This document shows positions 25,601-37,600 of a DNA stretch of 64,000 nt, piece by piece. Position numbers and translations under genes: made by a program. The DNA is taken from contig OY720349.1 of the NCBI GenBank assembly GCA_963082975.1, positions 65,346,501-65,410,500 of the forward strand. Direction: 5' to 3'. The notes beneath the pieces were generated by a model that saw only the letters and a list, made by a program, of their open reading frames with translations, had not been told where the DNA came from and ran no database searches. How positions within the stretch are numbered: the first letter of the stretch is position 1; every line of letters starts with the position of its first letter. The DNA is from Labia minor (lineage: Eukaryota > Arthropoda > Insecta > Dermaptera > Spongiphoridae).

Positions 25601-28600
25601 TCAAATAATCGCCCCTTTTAAGATGTGGATATCGCCCAGGTTGAGAATCACTATTTTAGAGTTCACTTACAGTTAAAAAAAGTATACGACTAAGAATATT
25701 TAATTTACCTAAAATGTATTTTTTTAATATTCAAATAATAGGTATACAAGTAAGGTTTTCATTTATTAAAATAAAAACTCGTTAAATGCAAATATAACAT
25801 TGAAAGAGGGTCACAAAAGATTCTAAAAAATAAGAAACAATTGGAATAGGGTGTATAACTTCCTGATATTAGAAGCAAATATGGAACAGAAATAATATGT
25901 TGTTCTAAACTTATTGAAACGAATAACAAATTATATAACAAAAAATCTGGAGTGTCTCCACTCGACTATCTCGCAATTTGAATTGGATTAATTAACATAT
26001 ATTATAATTAAATTAAATTTAATTAATTCAATTGTAAATTTAAATTAATAAATAATATTTACTAAACCAGCGCGAATTTCGCTCTTTGTTGATGGCACCA
26101 CGTCACGTGCTAGGGCGTGATTGCCAGTAGACGTGTTAAAAAATTAATTCCGATATTTTCAGCGACTCAATCATGCTGAAATTCGATATATAGCACTTTT
26201 ATACAATTTTAATATGAAAAACTATCAAATATATATCTTTAATTTTACGGTTTGTTTAGAGGAAAAAAATGAAAACAAAAGAGAGAGAGCTACATGTCTC
26301 AAAGGTTGATAGAAAACTACGAATTTTGAATAATGCCCGTGTACCAAATTTCATTATTCTAGCTCAAATCGTTTTTACGTAATCTTATCTACACAGAGAG
26401 AGGGACAGACAGACATTTTTTTCAACCTTTGTGAAAATGACTCAGGGACCTTCAAAACGTATAAAAACATCAAAATCTCGACACCGAAAATTTTCGTGAT
26501 CGCAATACTGGCGAGATAGTACAAAATATAATATTCAATTATATATTATAAATTAAATAAAAATAAATTTAAATAAATGTGGAAAGAAAATAAGATATCA
26601 TATATAATTAAAATCATTGAGACTGTCATAATTATTGTTTTATAAAAACAAACAAATGAGGGAATCTTCTTTTGAAAAAGAATGATTAGATGAGACGATA
26701 GTTTCAAGGACGTTGCCCTCATCATCAGGGAGATAGAATGTTTCATAAATCATGATCGAATTTTTATACCGGACAGATAATGAGTTACTTTTAGAAATAA
26801 TAGACTAAACAGAAGACTTCTTTTATTTGTTTAGATCTACTAGAATGAGAATTTGCTAAACTGGTTGCATCAAATTAGGGGCAAGGTTGTTTCTCTGGGA
26901 TAATAAAAATGTTATTTTCTTACAAAATAAATGGACAAGTTATTGGCATTCTGTTCTTGAGAGGATTTTTATGAGTTCATGTGAAAACAATATGGTTTTG
27001 AGTTGGAATAGCGATCAATTTAATTTAATTTTAGAGCTAAATCATTTTAAAATTATAGCAGGTGACAATATTAAAATTAAAACACTTCAATGATTGAAGA
27101 AGGTTTGGTAATCTTACCGGAATATAAAATATTCGTATCTATGTATATTGTATATTGTTTATACATAGGTGTGTACATCTATTCATTAATTTTGGAGATC
27201 TTTATAAAAATTAATTATTTTTTGTTTTAAAATATTTATTTAGATCTTTTAGATAGAATGTTTTTTTTTAAATATTTATTTTCTTTTATCAGAAGAGGAG
27301 TGAGTATATGTTAGGGAAAAAAAACTGTAAGAAAGCTTATTTAAATCTTGTCTCACCTATCTCTATCCAGAATAGAAAGAGACACCAAATCCAAATTATA
27401 ACTCTTATAAACGTTTCTTAGTGGCACGCTTGTAAGAATAATTTTTTGGGAGATTAAACTCACGCATTCGAAAAAAAATAATAAAAAAAAAAAATAAAGG
27501 GGCAAGATCAAGAAGGGAGGAGACCCTCCACCCTGAAAACACAATATGTATATGAACATAATTAATATTGACAAAAGGATTTGTAGTAATTATGATGGTA
27601 ATAAATTTCAAACGTGGGGGTTAAATTAAAAGTCACTTTAAGGTTGAACTTAAAATAAGATATAATCTTTTCAAATGGGAGTGGATTGGAATTGGTAAAA
27701 TGGATCTGTGTAGTTTTTAATTAGTGACTAATAGTTAAAACACAAAAAGCACCCACCATCAGTGGGTCTCGTGTCGATGAAATGAAAATAAATCAACATA
27801 AAGGAAGGCGGAGTGGAGGGTAGTAGTAGAGAGGTAGTGGTTGTTGTTTAAGTCAAATAAAAAAAAAACCACATGAGTATTTAAAGAGGAGAATAGAAGG
27901 GATAAACAATGAAAATACAATTTAACTTTGATTGTTTTTTTTATATAATCCCGAATGAAAACAGGAAAAAATAAGTTGACCTGCGGCCAGGTCTGAACCG
28001 ACAATTTCAAATAATTTAAATGTATCTATTAATGTAATAAAAAACAGATAGGCATATAACATAAATATTTTTAATTTTATTTTATTTATAATATATATGT
28101 AAGACCAGGCTGTGACATCATGAATGGCTGGATGACGTCATATAATTTTAAATTAAGAAAAAACTAATAAAGATGATTTTTCTCGAGGATAAAACCAATA
28201 CAAAGTGCATGCATGATTCGTGGTGATATGTAAAAAATTTCCTCATGTGAAATTTGGTGTGAACATAATAACCCTTCCCTTTCTATCGTTGATCGCTAAT
28301 ACTACCACTTCCGGTTTCCGGATTTGCACCAAAAGTTGATTAAGTAAATATACCAAATTTCATCAAAATCCGTTGAGCCGTTCAAGCTGTACACATCTAT
28401 ATGGACGGACGGACAGATATCATGCTAAAAATACTTTTTTCTGTTGCATGCATGCATGTTGAAAATGCATGATTCGTGGAGATATGTAAAATTTGGTGTG
28501 AAAACAATACCTCCCTTACTATCGTCGGTCGGTAAAAATGTTTTACAAATTTTAACTAAATAATTTATCGGGAGAATATTGTATATATAATAATAATAAT

Positions 28601-31600
28601 ATTTGAATATAATATTTAAATTAAGACAAACGCCCTGTCAAACTCTATTCTAGGAATCTCTTAAATATAGTCAATGAAAGATGTAGGAATGAAAAACACT
28701 CCTCCCTTAATTTATATATTTATATATAAAAATTAAAAAAAGATTTATTTGAAACCAAGACAGATTTTATTTTTAAAGCGATAGAACAAGGTTAAATAGG
28801 CTACTTAATGGAATTGATTCGATAAGAAAGATCATCCCTCTTTCTTTAATTAACTGCCTTGCCATCAGATAGATTTACTATCTATTCAATATTATTTAAA
28901 TTTCCCTAATCTATCACAATCCAATATCCATCTACAATCTATCAAATCTGTTTTGACTTAGGGCAAGATGTTTTTTCTTCTTGATTGTCTGACAAGTAAG
29001 AAAACGACAACCAGGGTTGTTGTTATTGGTACGCATACAACAACTATTATGAAATGCCTAACAACCTACCCGGAGGGAAGAAATTATTCGTCTTCCGTTG
29101 TTATAGAGAACAGCTAACCATCTATTCAATGATACTTTTGTATGAATTATCGATTAACCAACTGTACACTAGAAGACATTTATTGAATGATTAAAGCAAT
29201 ATTTATCTGATTGATTGATTATCCAGTCATGGTTTAATTTTAGGAAAGAAAAAAAAGCAAATAATAGATTAAGAATTTACTCAATAATCAATGAAGGAAT
29301 CAAACAATCGATGATAACTGGTCAATTTTCAAAAATAAAATGTGAGTTTTTCTTGTTGCTACTGAATTTGAGATTTCTGTTTTCCTATCTCAAACCATCT
29401 TTTTTAAATTGAGATCGTCTCCAAATTTCAAATACTTGCATAATCATCGCGATTTTTTGTTTATTCGTTGGTAATTCTATAGTTGGTTTTTGCGTAAAAA
29501 AAACTTCTCTCTTACTTTCTAAAAGGCTAAATGCTATATTCTTTGTTTTGAGATGAATTCAGTGCCCCGGTGGCAGAATTTTATAAAATAAGTGTTTGGA
29601 TTGGATAACGCCTCGGCTGTTATTCATGACCCGACCGTAATAGGGAACTAATCTTAAGCATTTATAGTCCGTTTAATTCCCTTTTCAAGAGAGAAGGAGA
29701 AAAAAATCCATGAGATTATTAATTCGAATAGAATCTATATAGTATATAGAGTAACTATAGTAGAATAGAGTAAATTATTCTAATGTCTATTAAAGTCTAA
29801 AAGTCGATTGAAAATTATATGACTTTACAAATGCATTTAATTTGCTAAATTTCCAAATTAGCTTCAAGATAGTGGGGTCCCTCCCAAATGTGAAGACCCT
29901 GGGTCTCTAAGTTCGGGTCTGGATGTATAAAATAAAATCTCTGTTATTTCCCTTAAAAAATATTCTCTATACATCAATGATCTTATTCATATTGTGAAGA
30001 ATTGTATAAGAAGAAATTTGCTGTTCCCTAAAGTCCAAAAACCAGCTTACAATCTGTGATAATAGAAATGACGCCACTACATATCATTATTGTTAAAATG
30101 TTTACTGAATGAAAACTTTACAAGAATCTGATGTCAGGTCATAAATAGTTTTAATAGTGACATGCATTTTTTATAAAATATTTTTGGGCCATTTTGAACC
30201 AGTCCTAGGTTAGTTTTGGCAACGTTTGTAATTATTTAAAATATTATTTATCTAATTTCACAAGTATCGTCCTCAATGTAATATTTTGGCTTATTTAGAA
30301 ATTAATAAATATAAACCAACATAAATCAAGTGTATCCATGTGTTATTATCAAGTTTCATTTTAAGTTAGTGGAATCTTTTAGTTAGAGAGGACAAGGAGA
30401 TTTTTCTTTAATGAGGTTTAATTTTATTTACTCGCGGTAACCGAACGCCGATTGAGCTTGGCGGCACCGCATGCCATCATGCAGAGTCGCTTGATCGCTT
30501 GATCCCTGGCCTACACCACACTACGTTGGCCAAACCAAGATTAATCCCCTATTAAATTGTAAGCTTGGGAAAAAGAAAGTGAAGCATGCATGAAGCATAC
30601 ATATTAGAATTTATTAATCGTATGTGATCAAGTTCAACTCGTTTTAGCCGGTTCTACTCAACCCTGTTTAATAATTACATTTTATCAATAAATTAAGCGT
30701 CTCCCGGGGGATGCAGCGCATTTTTTTAGGCTGATAAATCAAACTTTTTGTCTGATGTCCGTTTGGATTGGTCCGATAGCTCGATAACGCCTCGGCTGTG
30801 ATTCATGACCGGTCCGTAATAGGGAACTAATCTTAAGCATTTATAGTCCGTTTAATTTCCTTTTCAAGAGAGAAAGAGAAAAAAATCCATGAGACTATTA
30901 GTTCGAATAGAATCATATTTTACGAGATTCCAATTGAATTTATATAATTAGCCTATGGCTTGATAGAAATTTTACATATTTCTACTAGACAGATAATTAT
31001 TATATTCAGAGACTCTCTCCAATCGAACCCTTAATTTAGAATTTACCTTCGGAAGAAAAAAAAATGAGATCGAGACATTTATTTAAACATCAAATTTACT
31101 TCACATCTATAGTATTAAATTAGATTTCTTTTAAATCAAAGTATTTTCAATTTTTTTATTTAATTAAAAATTTAAAATGATAAAAAATAAAATATTTTTA
31201 TTTTTTTATTCCTCTCTCTCACTTGATAGATACATAATTTCTTTAATATATATTACATAAAATCATTAAAGATATATATATATATATGATTACTTTAAAA
31301 GGACAGCGCCTATCAAGTCGGTGCCATCTAAGCGAGGTAGAGAGGTAGAGATGTTGTATGAATTATTTAAAATTATTTCAATGTTGAAATCCAATCAATA
31401 ATAATATCAATAAAATTAAATAAGAATAATGAATACAATTTATAAAATAAATAGAACAAAAATCATGGACTAAGCAATAATCATTATATATAATTTATTT
31501 TATTTTGCATTTCAACACTTGTATTTCAAATTAACAAATGATATATAATTAAAGAACGCAAATAACAATGAAAAGAAGTCGATCATTTTCTCGTGATTTG

Positions 31601-34600
31601 ATAGATAAAAGTAAGATTGTATTTCGACGTAATCATTAATGTCTATTTATAGTAAATAATTCTAGAAAAAGCCCTTTCAATTGACATTGCGTGGAAAATA
31701 ACAATTTTGGAAAATAAATCCATTTATGAATAATTTCTTTGAATGTCATTTGATATTCACCTTCAACCCTTCTTTCTCCCTTCATCTATCATTTTTATTT
31801 ATTTAATATAATAGACTGAATTCCAAGAGCTCTATCGATAATTAGTCATTAGAAGTTATTACAAAAATACACTGGCATATTTAATCAATTGACAACAAAG
31901 AAATAATTAAAAAGATTTCCTAAGTAAGATTAAAATTTTTATCATTTAAATTCAAATTTAATTCTATAGAATGAATATCGACAATTCATTTAAATATGAA
32001 ATATTAATTAGGATTTAATCAAACAATCATTTTCAAATTTTTTAACGCTATAAAAAATATTTATTTTTCAACTTATACATAATTGACATTTGTAAAATAA
32101 TATCAAATATATTCAAATCGATTTGAAACTAAATTAATCAATTACACAGGCCTACAACAAAGGTGCCTGGGATTTTAGAGCAGATTTTAACTATATTTTT
32201 ATTGCCGAATCTAAATATGAAAGCAGTTTTTCTGTATCAGTTCTAGATTTTTAGATAAATTCACTTATATATCAATGCTTTTTTCTATTTAATATTTTCA
32301 AGTATGAGTGTTGTAAAATTTATACAGGGATAGATTCTTATATGTTTGCCTTATTGTCAGTCTTCTTTTGTACTCAAATGAATTTAAAATAATAATTAGT
32401 TATTTCATAAATATTATTAAAGGCAAATAATTATTATTTTAATTCATTTATTATAAAAAGAAGACTAACAATATGAGATATATAACTGATTGGTTGACAA
32501 ACTATTAATAAGTGGGATTTAATCCTACTTATTAGTGCAATCCGATAGATGAAGATGTCTGTCCACTATCTGAAGTGACCTTCAAAGCTTCAACTCCAGT
32601 TGAGAGTTGAGATTAGTTTGTGAATTCCAGTTCAGCAAGACGCTCTATCCCTCACTCAGAAGAAGTGCCAATTCCAACTTTTCACCAGCTACCAGAACTC
32701 TGTGAGGACGCCTATTGTCTCTCTGATCAGAATTCTGATACTACTGAAGGGGACAGTGATTTTGAAACGATATCATCAGTTCCTCAATGTTACAACCAAG
32801 ATGAGTTAAATGACCTCACTAGAGATCTCAACCTGTCGTAAGAAGTTCCTGAATTACTGGCTTCCAGGTTGAAAGAAAAAAATTTACTTGAACCAGGGAG
32901 AAAGATCTGCTACCTTTTTTCTCTAAAGAACAAAATCTTGTATTTTGTCATGCTATTACTCCTGCTAAAAATGGGTCTTCCTGAATATTTTCCAGATGAT
33001 TGGCGCTTATTTATTGACAGCTCAAAGCGAAGTTTGAAATGTGTTCTTCTATATAATGGGAACAAATATGGCTCAATACCAATTGCTCACTCAACGAAAA
33101 TGAAAGAGCAATATGACATCATAGCGTTGGTTTGGGAAAAATAAAGTATCATGAACACACACCAATGCGTGATTTGTGTAGACTTAAAAATGGTAAACTT
33201 TCTCCTTGGACAGCAAAATGGCCACACCAAATATCCTTGTTTTTTGTGCCTCTGGAATAGCAGAGACAAAACGCAACATTGGATTAGAAAAGATTGGCCT
33301 AGGAGAGAAGACAAGGATGTTGGGGAAAAGAATATCATCAACGATCCTTTAGTCCACGAGAGAAAATCATCTTTCCACCACTGGATATCAAGCTGGGTCT
33401 AATGAAGTAGTTTGTAAAGGCTCTTGATAAGAATGGATCATGCTTTGTATATATAGGGAAAAAAATGCCTCAGCTGAGTATGGAAAAAATTAAAGGAGGA
33501 ATATTGGATGGCCCACAAATAAGACAGCTGATTAAAGACCCTGACTTCATAAATTCAATGAATGAGATTGAACATTCATTCATTTGTTTCAGTTGTCCAA
33601 AATTTTCTGGGTAAACAGAAAGCTGAAAATTTTGTTGAATTAGTCAACGAGATGCTGAATAATTTCAGATCTCTTGGGTGTAACAAGAACATTAAGATGC
33701 AATATTTACATAGCCACTTAGACCATTTTCCTGAAAATTTAGGAGACATTAGTGAGGAGCAAGGTGAAAGATTTCACCAAGATATAAAATGTATGGAGGA
33801 TCGCTATCAAGGAAGATGGGATACTCACATGATGGCAGATTACTGCTGGACTTTAAAACGGGATTTAAAGAGTTCAAATTTCGATTTTATAAAACTTTTT
33901 AAGATATTTTCGTAAATTTAAAGACAAAAATCCACAAATAATTTTCTGGACTTGAGAAAAGAAAAAAAAATATAAATAGCTTTTAGATAATTAAGATAAC
34001 AAATTTTTTAATAAATGTTTTAATTAACAATGAGGAGGGAGTACAAGATAGGACTATGTATAAAGTAAAGGATTTTTATAACTTAGACAAAATATAATTG
34101 ATTTTTGAACTTCCACAAAAAATGAAGATTATTAAAATAAGTTTTGTAAAATTTAAAATAATAAAAAAAATTTGATAAAAAAGATTTCAATTGATATTTT
34201 AAATTATAGTTTTTTTCTATTTAGATGGTGGATAAATAGAAATGGAAATATTTATTTTATGGTTAAATAATAAATAATTTTTATATAACCTTATTATAGA
34301 CAATAGACAGTTCTAATAGACATAAGTTCTAGTACTAGTAAATCAAACTTAAATGTATTATTGTTTCTAATAAAGTTCCATGTTTTGACACTTCATTTAT
34401 TTTTATTTTTTCCACCTTATAATTTACTCAAAAAGTAAAAGAAGAGAAGGAGAAGACAATGCCGGTTCAGACAGTAGGTGGTCAATAAATAAATAGTGGT
34501 TTATGAACAGGTAGGGGGCTCCAGGGCAAGAAAAAACATTTTGTTGTTGTTCTTCTTCTTCCGTATTTTTTTTTAAGACGTACCTGCTTCATCGAGTTTT

Positions 34601-37600
34601 CTTTTTTTACTTCTTTCAGGTTCCTTCCTAATTTTAATTTAGAATTCATCTTCAACAATGTAATTTTTTCCCGAAATCTTTTTCTGTACAAAAATGACAA
34701 ATAAATTGATGAAAAATAAAATGACAATAAATTAAAATATTATTTTATTTTTTTAATTAATTTTTTTTTGTTTTTTTCAAAAGATTTACGGAAAATGAAA
34801 TTGTTATAGTCCCTATCACCTCTGATCTAGTATTCGTAAAACATTTTTTTCAACTAATGAATGAATCCTAATAAATATTTCCATGAATGGAAATGGATAG
34901 TTTTTAATGGACACTTAAAAAGGTAACGTTATAAAAATAAGAAAAGATTCATGTAAATGTTTAAACATAAAAAAAAATATTATTGCCTAATTGCATAATA
35001 AAAGTTAAGTGCAATATATAGTCTATTAGAGGAATAATAAAATTTCAATGTAGTTAAAAATCCTTTTACATTTTAACAGGGAAAACAAAAATAAAACAAA
35101 TGAGGTATGTAGTTGAAAAAAATAAAATAATTATTTTAGTGTTTCCTTTGCAATCTTTATTTTAATTTAAACTATTAATAAAATAAATTAAATTGTCCTA
35201 ATGGGTTGATTAATAGACTTTAAGGATTTATATTTTAACGAGCGATTGGTTTAGTAGTAATGTTACTACTAGTAAAAATTAGGATTGTTGAAAACTACAT
35301 TTGCTGTTGTTAAAGAGACATTACTACTTGGGAAAATAACAAATTGTATTTAGTTTTTATTGGTGGCAGTACTTCTGAATTTACATGGCATCTTTTTTGA
35401 AGAGAGAGGAAGAGAGGATTTTAATGATAACAATCGTTGAAAGAAAGTGTACTGGAGATCGGTAGACACTTGAAGGTCCGACATTTAATAGACTGAGATT
35501 AACAGATTAAATATTTACATAGAGTTGTCAACGGGCAGTTTTATATGATAAAATGAGATGTTATGTCTATATTTTTTATATAAGTAAATTAAATAAATAC
35601 CTACTATTTGAATAATAATAAATAAATGACCAGCATAATCAGATAAAATTAAAGGAAATATTTTCTTTTGAAAATATTGTAATTGTTTTTTAAAAAAGAC
35701 AATGCAATTCAAATAAATTTTTATAAATCAGCTCAAATATACCTGGGCTCAATAACTGGCAAGGAAAGAAAGTCCAGGAGTCCCTTACTTATTTTCAGAA
35801 ACGGAAAAAATAAAAACTTATTTGGAAAAAAATAGTTTGCTGAAAATAGGACTTTTTTTTGCTCCCACTAAGCGTTCTTACTTCTTACTTCTTATTTTAC
35901 CAATACATCACTGTATGCAACTTCCAATCCATATCCTGTGCAACTTCCATCCATTTACTATTCCTTCTTATACCTACTTTTTACATTTTCTAACATTAGA
36001 AATCATCTTCTATAGTGTCAAGAAAATATTTATTTTTTTTTTTTAATTTATGGAAATAATAAAATAATAAATAAATATTGTGATAATTTAAATGGAGAAA
36101 TTTATTTAAATAAACGCAGAATTATTTGTAATTTTATTCCTGTTATTAAAAATCCCCCTCATCCTTTAACAATATTTTATTTTGGTATTCTATTTCCACC
36201 CCATTCATTCATATTCGTTCCATTCGAATTAACATTCTTCGTAGTTGGAAAAAAGTTACAAGTTTTCCAAAATATAAATTACAAGCTGCAACTAGCTTGT
36301 TAACATGATGCTTATACACAAAAGACCAATTCTATTCTATAAACATAGTTAGCTAACAATAAAAAAACAAAACAAACAAACAACAACCTCAAGAGGACAA
36401 AACAAGATAGCTTTTCGTGGATCTTTACAAAGAAGACAGAGCATATGTGCAAATAGCTGGATAAGTTGTCCCTTTATATATGTGTATGTATTTTTTTATA
36501 ATATATTTTCAATAAACTTTTAAAAACATTTTGAAAACTTTAGCTATAATTTTTAGTGAAGTTTAGAACGGATATAAATTATGATGAAAATATTATTATA
36601 ATGCTGTATATCGACATAATATTGGAAACTATGTATACAAAAATATAATTGACCTAATGTAGTGTGTTTAAATTAAGAGTGTACATATCAATTGCAACAT
36701 TATTAGATTTAATTATAATAAAATTAGGACTCCATTGATTTGGATATTCTTGTTTTATGGTATAAATGGATTTAGATAAGGTTTTTAGATTATTTTATTT
36801 AATTTTGTCTATATGGAAGTATAAAACTCTTCTCAATACTAGACGAAACAATAATAATCTTTCATCAATCTATATTCAGAACCAATTTAGACCCAATTTC
36901 TATCTTCTTCTTTTTTTGACTACCTACCTATGCATTCGAGTCATCGCCCAATTTGGTTTTCTCCTAAACAAACTTCACACTAGCCTTTCCTCATCCATTT
37001 GTATTATAATTACTCATTATGCAAATTATTATTTTTTATTATAATTATAATATAATTATATATATTTTATTCGTGCCCCATAAATTTTAGAAATAATTTT
37101 ATTTTAAAAGCCTGTCCTCAAAAGTTAAGTTATTATTATAAGTATAAAGATTTTTTTAATATTTATTTGGAAAAGAAAAACAATAAATAAAAATAATGAT
37201 ATATTAGAGTACATATTTTTATAATATTTATAAAAAATAAAATTTACGAAAAAGAGTGTGTGTATATAGTCGTGGTCCAGTGGGGTAGATGAGTGGAATC
37301 GGGTGTGGTCTGATGAAGTGTCACTGGCAGTTGACCTCGAATAAGTGACTGATTCATTTATGTTAAAGTGCAACAACATAACAACAAAGAATAAAATGAT
37401 ATTGTACTCGGAATATTATTATATTCAGCTAATCTTATGAATTTAAAATCGTTTCCTTTCCAAAATAGAATGATGCCCCGCCTTGGCACGAATACGTAAA
37501 TGAACATGACAAAAGAACAAATGGATAAATAACATCCAAAAACAGTCCCTTTATTTAATCATAAATAGCTTTAATTTTTAATTTCATTAAACAAATATTA

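Noticed and set aside
26887..27093. 68-codon frame with W, C and H residues and some protein-like appearance.
   Set aside because: No splice pair with matching phase, no recognised motif, and a length common by chance here.
27975..28005. tRNA T-arm-like sequence (GGCCAGGTCTGAACCG).
   Set aside because: No acceptor stem, D-arm or anticodon arm can be drawn around it.
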